Source: Gymnopus androsaceus JB14
Taxonomy: Eukaryota; Basidiomycota; Agaricomycetes; Agaricales; Omphalotaceae
Assembly: GCA_009733575.1 (NCBI GenBank)
Contig: ML769637.1
Coordinates: forward strand, 35,707-99,706
Length of the DNA stretch: 64,000 bases
Direction of reading: 5' to 3'
Below are positions 44,999 to 57,223 of the stretch, piece by piece (the first letter of the stretch is position 1; the number at the start of each line of letters is the position of its first letter). Under the pieces are notes generated by a model. The model made no database searches, had not been told where the DNA came from, and worked only from the letters and a program-made list of their open reading frames with translations. A program made the position numbers and the translations under genes.

Positions 44999-46299
44999 AT
45001 GATAGAGCCACTTCCGAATGAACTTGTGGACTGCATCCTCAGCCATCTCTACACAGATGCTGCCACACTTTTCACATGTGCGCTGGTTGGAAGAGCTTGG
45101 GTTCGCTCTTCACAACGTGGCATTTTCCATTCGATTACTCTCAAATATCGCGGCCATCCCGAGTCTTCTATCGACTTTAATGCTTATTTGAGAACCAAAA
45201 AGCGACTCGTGGAATCTCTCGATGCTAATCCGCGTCTAGGGTCGTATGCTAGCTCTCTGGATTTAGAGCTCCCAATCTCATTTGCGGCAAATCTGGACCA
45301 GTGGAAAGCGTTGTACACTTTTACAGCTGCAATTGTCCAACGGCTCTATAATTTGCACACCGCATTCCTCCGGCGTATATCCTGGGACAGAATCTCTCTT
45401 TCGCTGAGGGAGGTGTTGTCTTACATGCTCGAGGCTCCTTCCTTGACTCGCATCTACTTCGATGCATTTTTCATCCTGACATTCCCTCAATTGGCATCTC
45501 TGTTGAGCCAGATGAAGCATCTGAAGCGGCTCGAGGTTGCAAGTTTGACATGCAATAGTTGGGATGTACCCAGTGCCTTGATTTCTCCTGACCCACTATC
45601 AGGGCCGGGTTTGGAAGGTGCTGGTCCTCCTTCAAGATCCATCCATCTCAATCACTTGCTGTTATGCAGCAATCCTGCAGCATCTTGGTTCCTAGCGGAT
45701 TCATGTCCGTTTGCACTTCAGAATCTGGAATCGTTGGAGCTTCGCCATATGTGGTCAACCTTAGAGCACGAGCTGGCAGTTCCCATGGTCCAGCGTTTTG
45801 GTGGCAGTCTCAAAAAACTGGTATTAGAGCTGTCAAGTATGTCGTCAGCCCACTGGTTATCCACTTCGATGTGACTTATGTATTCTTTTCAGATGTCAAT
45901 GGACCCAGCGTCATTCATCTTGGACACATGCCTAACTTAAACACTGCAGAGCTGATCATGCTAGCTACCCGCGATGGATCGAACGCCCCATCCTGGCTCC
46001 GGTCATTTTTTGAGCCATTCCTGAACTCAGATGGAAGGAGACATCCACTGCAATGCCTGAAGATCGACCTAATGTGTTGTAACCACGTTGGTGTACTAGA
46101 GACCCCTCAGTTGGACCAATGGGCTGCCTTTGATGCGGTCCTTGAAAAGCCTGAGTTTACTTTGCTCGAAAGGTTTCTTCTGGATATCAGAATAATTGGG
46201 AGATCCATAACGAGCGATTCCACCCAGTTATTGAGTGGTAAGCTTCCGTTTTTGAAGGATTCGGGGAAATTGAAGGTCAGCGTTGAATGCGACACATGA
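44999..46299 (+). CDS. F-box/LRR-type protein, intact paralogue
   Basis: Two exons (44999-45836, 45893-46299) give 414 residues. MIEPLPNELVDCILSHLYTD is the F-box, followed by TLFTCALVGRAWVRSSQRGI. Then come repeated leucine-rich segments (PSLTRIYFDAFFILTFPQLA, HLKRLEVASL, ALQNLESLELRHMW, HPLQCLKIDLMC), ending LLSGKLPFLKDSGKLKVSVE. The 56-bp intron has GTATGT/TTCAG borders. A probable ubiquitin-ligase substrate adaptor with unknown target. It has a paralogue with a premature stop at 51512-52811. Confidence 0.82.
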
Positions 46300-47044
46300 T
46301 GATCGATGGCGAGCGCCTCGGTGCGTACTCTTGGGGGACCTTGTACCTGTAGTTAGCTAGGTTTCGATCACTTACTTTGAAACTTCCCATAGAAATTGTC
46401 AAGGCATAAGTATAATGATCTTGAGTTGTTTTTCTACTTCATAGAACCTTGTAGATCCCTTGATGCGCGCGCGCGACAAGTTCTCCTATTGGAAAAGCTT
46501 ATCTTATCATTCTCCGCTGGTCATTAATGCAGCTCTAGTGGGAACCCATTGGGGTCGTTGGATCTTTAGACGTGTATAGTCTCTGGTGCATATATCTCAG
46601 AAACCGGCTCTCCGTGCCCGCATCTCTTCCGTATTTTTTCTCCGTATCCTAAAGACCTTATTCGTCAATTGCTGAGTCTCTTCCGAATGGTACAGGAATG
46701 GTACCATTTGTCCAAGACCCCGTTATTCTTGTTCTCGAAAGGTTGCCCTTTTCCATTTTTCTTCGCTCTCAGGTATTCTGCTCTGCGAGGCTACAGTCTT
46801 TCGCCAAAGCATAAACGCTTGAATGCATTACTTACTGGGTTTCTGGGCTCGATCGCTCAGAATGAGCCGCTGTCATCTCGCACCTTGAGATCCCAACAAT
46901 CGCAAAGGTGATAATCATCGAAGAGCACAACCTCGGTCCTCAAGTTAAACTGGTCAAAGGGAATGAATTGGATGACTGTTAGCTCCTTTCTTTGGTGAAC
47001 GTCTTTGAAGTCTAATCTTTGGTTTACTAGCTCGTTGGTCGTCC
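46300..47044. other. Spacer within segmental duplication A
   Basis: No gene seen. It matches 52812-53474 in parts, which are the 3' flank of the paralogous F-box gene and the 5' flank of the amidase. Confidence 0.55.
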
Positions 47045-47345
47045 ACGGAACCGCAACGACCACGATGGCAAACGCATTCTACTAAAATTCGTCTCTTGAT
47101 CACTGCAAGGCTACGGCTTTTTTTCTGTTGTTTCTTATTAGCTCAATATTAGCTTCATCTATCTCCTGAGATAGATGAACATTTTCCTTCACTGATAAAA
47201 AGCCTGAATGGAAGACATAGCAGTAGCGCTCTGCGCGCGCAACTGCCGGACCTCTATGAAACGGGTATAGTCGAACCTCAAGCAGGACTGATTCAGGCTA
47301 CTTCAATAACGTTGATTTGGTCGCAATGGACTATGTTTGATGCGG
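47045..47345 (+). pseudogene. Amidase gene 5' fragment, start codon lost
   Basis: EPQRPRWQTHSTK matches ESQRPRWQPHSTK at the start of the intact amidase, but the ATG has become ACG (47045-47047). Several small indels follow, and similarity ends near 47320. From there TGGACTATGTTTGATGCGGTACTT resembles the F-box genes' segment encoding WTAFDAVL, so the end looks like a chimeric junction. Confidence 0.75.
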
Positions 47346-48042
47346 TACTTACCACTGGAGAAGCCTGTGCCATTTTTTGCTTCCGCTTTACAGGCCCCTC
47401 TATTGCTGAGGATTCTTCAAATTTTATAACAATAACCTCATAGAAGTGTCTGCTTTAGGCCTAGTGAGAATCATATGAATGGCTTATTTAAAAGCCAAAA
47501 CGGTGATGGCGATCTAGAAATAAAAATCGGCTGGATTATCTCCGTGCTTTAAAAGGAAATGTCCAAGTTCCATTTCAAGTTCTTCATTATCTCTTTATGT
47601 CCTCAAGTTCTAAAATGATTCCCAGTCTCCCCCACCTATCACTCCTCAACATCTGCTGACTTTGAATCTCTTCACCTTCTGTTAAATGTCTTTGAGCCAG
47701 AGAATTTTCATCCAGTTCAAGTTCTCCTTATGGCACTGAATTGGCAGCCCTCAAAGTCAAACTCCGAGGACCGAAACGTTTCTCAATCTGTTTAGCTATC
47801 AGGAACAGCGTGATGGATTGTTCAACTGTCGATTTGACCCAAGCATTCATCAAATGGCAGATCCAGCGCTTCGAGGCAAGCTCCCAACGTTTTATATATC
47901 TCTTGTCTCTTGACCCATGCCCAGTCTATGCCGAAGCCCAGAATCATGGATCACTGTCTTGCTGCCTTTACATATGCATAGCCAATAGATAATACATCTA
48001 CAACGTTTTATAAAGCTTGCACCATGTTGACCAGGGACGTGC
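47346..48042. other. Spacer, no gene seen
   Basis: No supportable coding region. A TTTTATAAAGC box at 48007-48016 probably serves the next gene. Confidence 0.5.
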
Positions 48043-49779
48043 ATGGCAATCATGTCTTCATCGTCGACTATCCCCTTCGTTGGCGTCGAGAAAACGCTCC
48101 TCCATATGCAGTGGGGCGGGTATGTTCAATGTGAGCAACCTTCCGGCCAACCTTTTTCTATGTAACTTACTCTCCAACAGTCGCCGCCAGTACTTTGGTA
48201 TTCTGGAGCTATTTCATCACGTTTGAGAACGAGGTTGGCCTTTGTTTCATCGTTCTTCTTATAGCTCAATCAGGATTGTACGATTTAGCTCGAGCTCATA
48301 TGGGTAACTAACATCTCCCTATTCGATTATCGAGACATCTTTCCTACAAATCGATATCCAGAGACGACCAAAAAATGGAGTAACCGTTCTGTTTCTTGTG
48401 GTAATTTCGAATACCTTCCTCATGATCTAGCGCTTATTCATCTCCCATAGAACCGCTACCTCGCTATGATAGCCCAGATTGTCACCACATACAGTTAGTT
48501 AATATCCAACGAATTTGGTTCAGAATTTCTTCTTATCAATATTGGCATATGCTAGCCCAAGTGAGCCCGAATGTCACCTACGAAGTAAGCCGATACATTC
48601 CGAAGAATTCAGATATGGACTGGACTGACGAATTTCTTACATGCTCTGAAAATAGTTGTGAGTGCCTCGTCTTGAGACAAAGTTCAGTCAATCCCCACAT
48701 CGGACGCTCATGCTTGCACGTTGTTGTTAACCCATTGGCAGCTGTAAGTTTAATATTTGGTTTTCGTTCCCCTATCACAACTTTCTCTCTGAAAACAGGT
48801 AAATTTGCTATCGCGTATTGGCAGATTGGAACAAGTACGTCGACTAATGGCAGACCATCGGTTTGACCTCAACAATCTATCATCATCAAGGTATCCTTCA
48901 GCTAGTAATATCCAACGGAATTGTCTGGCTCTGTGTTTGCGCTTTATACCAAAATAACAAAAAAGTTCGATGGCCTCTGTTAGGACTCATGGCGGTATGC
49001 GTGTTGGCGGGCACCGCAGTGGTGGGAGTTGTTGGATCCCACTCGAAAGGTGAGTTAGTCGCAATTAATCAAGCCTCTGGGACTCGCGTTGATACCGATG
49101 TGATAGGTGCCAGCGAGCTTATTCCTGGGATTCAACGATGCACGGTGTATACTCAAATTCACAATCTCTGGTTGTTCTGGTACGTTCAAATTTGCCTTGA
49201 ATCCCTTCGTATATCTCTATCTCTAACCGCCACCGTGACGATCCATCTCAAAGGATCCCTATTCTGGTGTACGAGACTACAACACTGACCTTGGTATTAC
49301 ATCTTTTCATTCGATATTTACGAAATCGCAAGCAAGGTGCATCACATTTACTGGAACTACTGCTGAAGGATATGCTTCTCTACCTGGTGGTGTATGTTTC
49401 CTTCTGTCAACGGGTTCCCAAACGAAAATTCAACACACTACAGAATATTTGTAGCCTTTGTCAGTGACGCAGTATTATTTGCAAACCCAGATGTAAGTAA
49501 CCACCGTATGTACTAGTATCTGAATAGTCGCTAACGATATATATGATTTAGCCTACCCTCTCAGGGATCCTCGATCCACCAACTGTTGTCCTATTATCGA
49601 TTCTAGGCAATCGCATGCTTTTCAACTTGCGAGCAGAAAACAAGCGTGCAGCGGCAGGAATGGTGTATCAAAGTGGTGACCTTGAAAACAGAGATGGGGG
49701 ACACTCTCATGTAGGAGCAGGAAGAACGACAGGGATAGGATTGGAATCGATGAGATTCGCATCAGTCGCGGTCCCGTGA
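48043..49779 (+). CDS. DUF6533-like seven-helix membrane protein
   Basis: Exon 1 is 48043-48130 (MAIMSSSSTIPFVGVEKTLL), exon 2 48181-48233 (AASTLVFWSYFITFENE), exon 3 from 48289 (LELIWVT), giving the DUF6533 N-terminal signature of a helix, then ENE-x-LIW. Later blocks are NRYLAMIAQIV, GIVWLCVCALYQNNKKVRWP, LLGLMAVCVLAGTAVVGVVG, ELIPGIQRC, HNLWLFWYVQICLES, DMLLYLVVYVSF, SDAVLFANP and SGILDPPTVVLLSILGNRML. The order of helices fits this mushroom family of unknown function. The exons between 48300 and 48850 are not fully resolved. Confidence 0.6.
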
Positions 49780-50225
49780 GGGTCCATCTACGGCGATCCC
49801 CAACTGAAGTTGAATGATAGTATATATATATTGTTGTTTACCAGATTTGATAATAACACCTAGTACCTCAAAGCGAGGCCCAGAGGATATCAGGTTCCAT
49901 AACCCGTCAAAGAAATGTCGGATTACACCACTAGGCTTTCATTTCTTGAAGCTTCAAATATTCCGTTCGGAAGGTTTTTGGAAGGAACACGCGTTCCGCC
50001 ACATATCTCTTAGGAACGACAAACTTGAATCGATAACATCGAAAACCTAGTACAGTCCATGCAGTAAAATAATAGTAAGCATTAGAATGTCGAACATAAG
50101 TCACAGTTGTATGGACTCTGGAGAAAGCTACTTACTATGAAGGTGTTCGCTGGCCAAATGAGCTTTCGACCACTCTCAGTATCGCCAATAACAGGATGGA
50201 AAGAAAATTAGTACGAGCAAATGAC
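49780..50225. other. Spacer with duplicated strip
   Basis: 50010-50090 (CGACAAACTTGAATCGATAA) matches 44795-44870. No gene seen. Confidence 0.5.
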
Positions 50226-51136
50226 TCAAGAAGTCATGGTCCAAGTCATGACAAGCACTATGAGATCGGTCGAATCTGCAAGACTCGAGCCGTACCAATG
50301 ATATCGGCTTGCGTCAAATGTGGTATAGACTGCGAGCGCCAAAGCAGTCAAATTGGGAAAAATTCGCTGAATGTCTATTTTTCGACCGAACAGACAGACA
50401 TCCAAAGAGGTAAGATGATGTTGGGGAAATTCAGACATACCCTCTGGATCGCCGGCCCCGCTGCGTGTGAATAGCGTACGGAGCAGTCTGGAAACAAAGA
50501 AAGGTATACTCTGAGCCACCGTACATGGCAATGTCAAGAGTCAAGTCCTCAAGATTTGGTAATGTTAAATGCTAGGGGAAACCATGATATCGGTAATAAA
50601 GCGGACGGTTTTCTAGCACAAAGTGTATTAAGGACGTCGGGATTTCTGGGCTATGAATACATCGAAAAGAGCGGCGCTTCTGCAAAGTGCTCCAAGTAAA
50701 GCTGAAGGATAGATATGAAAGGGACCACTGCGGTTGTTTCCTGCTCTGTGAATCCGAGCATGAACCCAGGCCACATGTTAGACCCAGCGCGCGAGTCAGA
50801 GCCGGAAGGTAAGAAATCGCTGGTGAAGATGATGCAGAATGTTTACGAGCTCCGCGCGCGACCGAAGGCTTTCCTGCAATAGATTCTTCGTACACGCGAG
50901 TTGAAAATTGCGGCATAGACTTTGGACGAGGAGTTTGTCGATGAGCGATGATGGTTTTGAGTCTGAATATCTTGCATCAAGTCCAGTTCAGCTACATCTA
51001 AATGCATAGCAAGAAGTTCCAAAATATGGACAAAGATCGCCAATATCGAACTGAAACTCGTGCCAGAAATTGCCTGAGTGATCTGGGAGTGGGTCTGAAT
51101 CCGACATAATGAATCTACAGATCTCGGAAAGTACAA
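50226..51136 (-). pseudogene. Possible F-box/LRR relic
   Basis: Minus-strand frames include ILAIFVHILELLAMHLDVAE, LIHFVLENRPLYYRYHGFP and IFPNLTALALAVYTTFDASR, the leucine-rich style of mushroom F-box proteins. They lie in different frames and no F-box core remains. The block is absent from segmental copy A, so it is an insertion or was retained only here. Confidence 0.35.
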
Positions 51137-51511
51137 TGTTTTTGACGCGTCGAGAACCTCTGCTTGGATGAAGAGAAACGAAGAGAGACGGTCATTTGCC
51201 GCCCGGCATTTTCATCTTTTGCTTCGAACTTCCGTATGGACTCTGGAGAAAGCTAAGTACAGAGAGTTGACAGAGAGACCACTTCCAACACAGGAAATGT
51301 CAAGAAAGTGATGAACCCGACATAATGAATCTAGATTCCACAGATCGAATTAGAATGCCTTTGACGCGCGGCGAACGACCAAATAATATTTTCCAGGCTC
51401 CCGTCATAGTTAGCGCGAGCGCGAGAGGAGAGAGAAAGAAAAGCAGCAGTCGGAATCGCGAACGCGTGAGCAACTTCTTGAATGGGCCGTTGCCCTTTGC
51501 TCCTGACCACC

Positions 51512-52811
51512 ATGATAGAACCACTTCCAGATGAACTTGTAGACTGCATCCTCAGTCATCTCTACACTGACGCTGCTACGCTTCTTAAATGTGCGCTGGT
51601 TGGAAGAGCTTGAGTTCGCTCTTCGCAACGTGGCATCTTCCATTGGATTACTCTCAAATCTCGCGGCCATCCCGAGTCTTCTGTCGACTTTGATGCTTAT
51701 CTGAGAACCAACAAGCGGCTCATGGAATCTCTCGATGCTAATCCGCGTCTGGGATCGTATGTTGGGTATCTGGATTTAGAGCTCCCATTCCCATTTGCGG
51801 GAAACGTGGACCAGTGGGAACTGTTGTATACTTTTACAGCTGAAATTGTCCAACGGCTCTCTAATTTGCACACCGTATTCCTCCAGCACATAATCTGGGA
51901 CAGTATCTCTCTTCCGTTGAGAGAGGTGTTGTCTCACATGTTCGAGGCTCCTTCCTTGACTCGCATCTACTTCCATTCATTTTCCATCCAGAAATTCTCT
52001 CAATTGGCATCTCTATTGAGCCAGATGAAGCATCTGAAGCGGCTCGAGGTTGCAGGTTTGATATGTGATGGTTGGGATGTACCCAATGCCTTGATTTCTC
52101 CTGGCCCTCTATCAGAGTCGGGTTTGGAAGGTACTGGTCCTCCTTCGAGATTCATCCGGCTCAATCACTTGCTGTTATACAGTAATCCTGCAGCATCTTG
52201 GTTCCTAACGAATTCATGTCCGTTTGCACTTCAGAATCTGGAATCGTTGGAGCTTCGCCGTATGTGGTCAACCTCAGAGTATGAGATGGCAGTTTCCATG
52301 GTCCAGCGTTTTGGCGGCAGTCTCAGAAAGCTGGTGCTACAGCTGTCAAGTACGTCGTCAGCCCACTGATTATCACTTCGATGTAACTTATCTGTTCTTT
52401 ATAGATCTCGTTGGACCCAGTATCATTCATCTTGGACACACACCCAACTTGAACAATGCAGAGCTGATCATGGTTGACCACACTGAATCGAACGCCCCTG
52501 CTCCCTGGCTCCAGTCACTTTTTGAACCACTCCTGAACTCAGATCGGAGGAGACATCCACTGCAATGCCTGAAGATCAGGCTAATCTGCGTTGGTCACGC
52601 TGATGTACTAGGGACCCCTCAATTGGACCAATGGACTGCCTTCGATGCGGTACTTAAAAACCCAGAGTTTGCTTCGCTCGAAAAGGTGCTTCTGAATATC
52701 GCAATATTTGTGGGATCCATACCGAACGATGCCACTCAGTTATTGAGCGGAAAGCTTCCGTTTTTGAAGAATTCGGGGAAACTGAAGGTCAACATTCAAT
52801 GCGACACATGA
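51512..52811 (+). pseudogene. F-box/LRR paralogue with a nonsense codon
   Basis: It starts MIEPLPDELVDCILSHLYTD and is colinear with the gene at 44999 to the end LLSGKLPFLKNSGKLKVNIQ. The codon that is TGG (Trp in GRAWVRSS) in the paralogue is TGA here (about 51613), which stops the frame after some 33 residues. Everything else, including the intron borders (GTACGT/TATAG), is preserved, so the loss is recent or the codon is bypassed by an internal start (ATG 51722). Confidence 0.8.
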
Positions 52812-53474
52812 TGGGTGATACCGAGTGCGTACTCTTGGGGGGCCTGTACCTATTATAGCTGGGTTTCGATCTCTTTGAACCTTTCTCGCTGGGATTCGCG
52901 CTTCCCATTGAAAATCTTAAAGAATAAGTATAATGGTTGTCGTGAACGACTGCTTTGATCTTTTTCTGTCCTCAGAACCTCTTCGACCGTCTCTTGATGA
53001 AGTTCTCCAAAAACTTGCTTACCATTCTCGGCCAGTCATAAATGTAGCTTTAGCTGTGTGAAGCTAATGGGCTTGTTGGATCTTTGGACGCCACTTTATT
53101 CCCGGCGCTCCGCGCATCTCATGATTCATCGTCTATTCTCTCCGTATCCTGAGTCTCTTCCGAATGGTATTGCTGGCCGAGATCTCCTGTTACTCTTGTT
53201 CCAAAAATGGTTGTCCTTTTCCGATTTTTCCTCACTGTTCTACTTGGAAGTTATATAGTTCCTTTCGCCAGACCATGAACGACCGTGAGATCCCAACAAC
53301 CACAGCTAGTGATAACCATCGAAGAGCTTCTTTCAGAGTTTCTTTCTCCACAATCTCGGTCCTCCGGTGAAAATGGCCAAAGGAGACGAATTATATGACT
53401 GTTAGCTCCTTTGTGTTGGCTTCCTTGAACGTCCTCGAAGTCTAATCTTTAGTTTACTAGATCGCTGGTCGTCC

Positions 53475-55632
53475 ATGGAATCGCAACGACCACGATGGCA
53501 ACCGCATTCTACTAAATCTCGTATCTTGACCAAGGCTACGGCTCTTTTTCTGCTGCTTTTCATTAGCTTCATCTATCTCCTCAGTATAGATGAACCCCTT
53601 CACCTTCCTTCACTGATAAAAAGCCTGAATGGAAAACATAGCAGTAGCGCTCTGCATACGTATCTGCCAGACCTCTATGAAGCAGGTATAGTAGAAATTC
53701 AAGCGGGGCTTGATGCAGGTCACTTCAGTAGCGTCGATTTGGTCAAAGTATGTATCGCGTTGTCGTGTCGCGTTGTCGTATTCTACATATACTCACCAAG
53801 ATACAGGCCTACCTTGGTCGCATCGACGAAGTGAATCTCAAGGGACCCGCTCTTCATGCTGTGATCGAATTGAACCCTTCCGCATTGATGCAAGCAAGGG
53901 CATTAGATATGGAGCGTCGAACAAAGGGAAAGCGAGGTCCTTTGCATGGAATACCCATTTTGTTGAAGGTTCGGCGATCTTCCGGGAAAAGGATCATTTC
54001 CACTCATCATGTTTTTTTTCCTTCCCCAGGACAACATTGCTACAATAGCTTCGGAAGGTACAGATGATAGTCATGCTCAAGTAAAATTGTGCAGCTCATT
54101 GGTTCTAGGAATGAATACTACAGCGGGATCCTATAGTCTCCTCGGCTCCATCGTTCCGGAGGATGCTGGTGTAGTCAAGAAACTTCGTAAAGCTGGTGCC
54201 ATCATTTTGGGTCTGTTGTGGTACAGTGTCTCACGCAATCACTCCTCAATGTGATTTTCTTACAGGCAAGACAAACTTATCTGAATGGTCGCAAGCACGT
54301 GGCAACCTCCAACATGGCTGGTCTGGTCGTGGTGGTTTCACAACGGGAGCGTATTATCCAAACTCTGATCCCTGTGGATCGTCTTCTGGTAGCGGCGTAG
54401 CTGCATCCATTGGACTCGCGACGGTGACTTTAGGCACCGAGACAGATGGAAGTATAAGTTGTCCTTCGTCTTTTAATAACATCGTAGGTATCAAGCCTAC
54501 GAGAGGTTTGACCTCCCGAGCAAAAGTGATTCCCATTTCGATACACCACGACTCCGTTGGACCCATGACAAGATCTGTAGAGGATGGAGCTATTGTTTTA
54601 TCAACCATCGCAGGTCCAGATCCAAACGATAACTATACTTCCGCCCAACCCTTGCCTGTACCGGACTATTCTTTGGCTTTGAAGAAAGATTCTCTACGCG
54701 GGAAACGCATCGCCATCTTACGAAGGACATTTCTCCCGGAGAATTCGACGGTGGGAATCGATCCATATGTGTTTCAAATATTCGACGAAGCGGTTAGGTT
54801 AATCGAGAGCCTCGGTGCAACGACGGTTCATGCGAACATGTCTGCCATCGATGAGATTTTGATCTCCAAAGACAAAGCTACCGTTGTTACGATTGATATG
54901 AAGGTAAATCCATACTTACACTTTGATTTACCAAGGCTGAATCTTGTCACACAAACCTGTAGATTGGTTTGAATGATTATCTCGCCTCACTCACAGAGAA
55001 TCCTTCCGGTGTACGAAACGTGTCAGATTTAATCAAGTTTAATGAGGATCATCCAGAGCTAGAGATGCCTCAAGGGCAAGAGGACCAGAGCGGGTATGTA
55101 ATATGGTACCTCCTCATAACTGCACTCAAGATCCTCCTTTTCGGCTCATACAGTCTAATAAGATGTGAGGCTACCTCTGGTCCCAATTCAACATACTTTG
55201 CTGCCTTGGCTCGCTACAAAGACATCGCAGCTACCCGCAGTATAGATGCTGTCTTGAAGGAGTTCAAAGCCGATGCAATTTTAATGCCAGGCCTTGGAAC
55301 CACGACCGCTTCAGCTATGGCCGGCTATCCCATCGTAACAGGTACGTATATACCTGCTTTTTACTCTTCCTTCACTATTCTGACACTCTTCTCAAGTTCC
55401 GCTAGGGTTCTATCCAGATAACACAACCGCAGGGCATTTTCCAGGGGAAGTGAACGGTTCATTTTATCCCGCTCCAGGGATACCGATCGGACTCTCTTTC
55501 CTTGGCACAGCGTTCTCAGAATTTGAACTGATTGGGTTTGCATATGCATATGAGCAGGCAACAGGTACAAGGCTCAAGCGAAAAGCTTATAAGGATGCTA
55601 TACCTGTTACTCAGCTTATAGATGTACTGTAG
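53475..55632 (+). CDS. Amidase signature family enzyme, membrane-anchored
   Basis: It hydrolyses amide bonds. The N-terminus MESQRPRWQPHSTKSRILTK is followed by the helix ALFLLLFISFIYLLS, so the enzyme is probably secretory-pathway anchored. The catalytic Ser-cisSer-Lys triad is visible: GIPILLKDNI (Lys), DPCGSSSGSGVA (cis-Ser) and GTETDGSISCPSS (nucleophile Ser). Other family blocks are SEWSQARG, GIKPTRGLTS, DSVGPMTRSVED, DAILMPGLGTT and APGIPIGLSFLG. Introns lie near 53749-53805, 53969-54028, 54216-54266, 54904-54963, 55095-55165 and 55342-55405. The stop is TAG at 55630. The length, about 560 residues, is normal. A 5' fragment is duplicated at 47045. Confidence 0.9.
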
Positions 55633-56248
55633 TATAGACTCTGTGTATGATACATCGCAACTTTTCCGCATATGTATCATATTTTACGTTCCAGAATGGA
55701 AGAGCATGTGTGGCCGTATTATGTGCTTTGACCTTCCAAATATGGGAGTTCGTTGGTCCCCTCTAGCTTTCTATGCGAGTTTGAGAGTCTGATAAGATCA
55801 GAAAAAATAGTTACTCGATCATCTGAGAGAACGCCTCCGAGTCCAAGTCCAGCACTAATGAGAGGAGGAAGACTAAATAAGTCGAAGTTGGATAGACGCG
55901 CAGGCGTGTGAGCATATTTTTGCCGCCCGGCATATTCTAAATCCTCATTGTCCTCGCTTTGACAATGGACAATGGCCGCCTAGTGACATTGTGGTCGGGC
56001 ATTGTTCTGCTATTTTATAAAAATACTGGTTTTCGAGATTAATTCCCCAAACCAAACGACTTTGGTATCTGTTCTTTTCTCTTGCTCGCTCTCTGCTTCT
56101 GCTTTCTGTATCGATAACCAACTCTTAACGTCCCTTGGTACGGTTGGATGTTCACTATTTTATTTTATTTTCTAATATTTTTTAATTCGTTCTAGATTCT
56201 CATCAACGCAAATCGCAGAGCGATATCATTTCTACTAGAACGACCACG
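55633..56248. other. Promoter region of the next gene
   Basis: A TTTTATAAAAATAC box lies at 56014-56024 and pyrimidine-rich sequence at 56065-56130. The ATG at 56249 is some 225 bp downstream, so a 5' UTR intron is possible. No gene seen. Confidence 0.5.
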
Positions 56249-57223
56249 ATGATCTCTACTTCCAACGCAACTCTCTTCCAGCTCATGACGCTCCTTACGC
56301 GTCCCCTGGCACTTGCTTATCCCGTTCAAACTGTCGCTCAACTCGAGCTTTTCTTGCACGCCAATTTCGCCTCGATCATTCCGACTCAGCAGCCCATTTC
56401 TCCATTCACCCTGCTTCTCTCTCCTACTCACCTTCCGCCTACGCCTATCTACGCTGCTTGTTTACAAGCTGGTATCGAATGGGCCGAATGGATTCGTGCT
56501 CTGGGAGGTAAAGTTATGTATGTGTTTGTTAGAGAAGGCTGTTTGAAACTGAGGATTGGAGAAACTGGCGACGTTGTTACGCTCTGGGAAGAGGATCCTA
56601 CTGACAACGATATTCCGATGATTTCCAAACTTAGGAATAGGGATACTCAGATGATAGAAAAGCTGAAGGGAATGCTTGATTCTGTTCGTCAGCAGCCAAT
56701 TTCCCTTCCGACACTGTTCCCGCTCCCTGCTTCGGAAGACGACGACGAGTGCATGTCCGACTCTGACAGCGAGTCGACTGCCTCTTCCTCTTCCTCCAGT
56801 TGTTTCTCGGACGCCTCCGCAGAATCGATGACTTCTGTATCTTCTTCAGGCTCCGCCTCTTCTCCTAAAAAGACTTCTGTCTACGTCCCTCCCGCTAAAG
56901 CTAGACTCGCTGCAGCTGTCCTCAAATCCGACTCCATCCCGTCTCATCGTCTTTCTTCCTTCTCTCTATCCCACTCCCAACGTCGTTCTTCTCCTGTCGT
57001 CATCGCCCCGAGCAAGCCTCGTGCGCGATACACTTACCAGGGTGGTGAAACGGGGGTTGTTACGGGAGGTGTTATGCTCGGGAAGGCGGCTCCCGCTGCT
57101 GCTCCCATCCGTGCAACTACTACTGCTACTCGCGAGCCTCTCAGGAGGAGTCCAAGGAAGCACAGTGGTACAGTTATGTTGGGTCCGGATTCGGTTTCCA
57201 ACTGGCGCCGCGTTCGTGCTTAG
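56249..57223 (+). CDS. Unknown 324-residue protein, Ser-rich linker
   Basis: A single-exon frame. The first 125 residues look folded (LLTRPLALAYPVQTVAQLEL, ACLQAGIEWAEWIRALGGKV, MYVFVREGCLKLRIGETGD). Residues about 160-205 are an acidic, Ser-rich low-complexity linker (EDDDECMSDSDSEST). The C-terminal part holds short basic and Gly-rich motifs (VYVPPAKARLA, RYTYQGGETGVVTGGVMLG, PLRRSPRKHSG) and ends NWRRVRA. Codon use and CpG content are like neighbouring genes, so it is probably expressed. The linker plus SPRK-type motifs suggest a regulatory protein, but I do not recognise the family. Confidence 0.7.
   Translation: MISTSNATLFQLMTLLTRPLALAYPVQTVAQLELFLHANFASIIPTQQPISPFTLLLSPTHLPPTPIYAACLQAGIEWAEWIRALGGKVMYVFVREGCLKLRIGETGDVVTLWEEDPTDNDIPMISKLRNRDTQMIEKLKGMLDSVRQQPISLPTLFPLPASEDDDECMSDSDSESTASSSSSSCFSDASAESMTSVSSSGSASSPKKTSVYVPPAKARLAAAVLKSDSIPSHRLSSFSLSHSQRRSSPVVIAPSKPRARYTYQGGETGVVTGGVMLGKAAPAAAPIRATTTATREPLRRSPRKHSGTVMLGPDSVSNWRRVRA

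Larger units (their letters stand above)
44890..47345 (+). repeat. Segmental duplication, copy A (F-box plus amidase 5' end)
   Basis: It corresponds to 51405-53750: the TTAGCGCGAGCGCGAG leader, the whole F-box gene, the spacer with GAGTCTCTTCCGAATGGT, and the first ~300 bp of the amidase gene. The upstream strip 44800-44880 matches 50010-50090, so copy B has a 1.3-kb insertion there. Confidence 0.85.
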
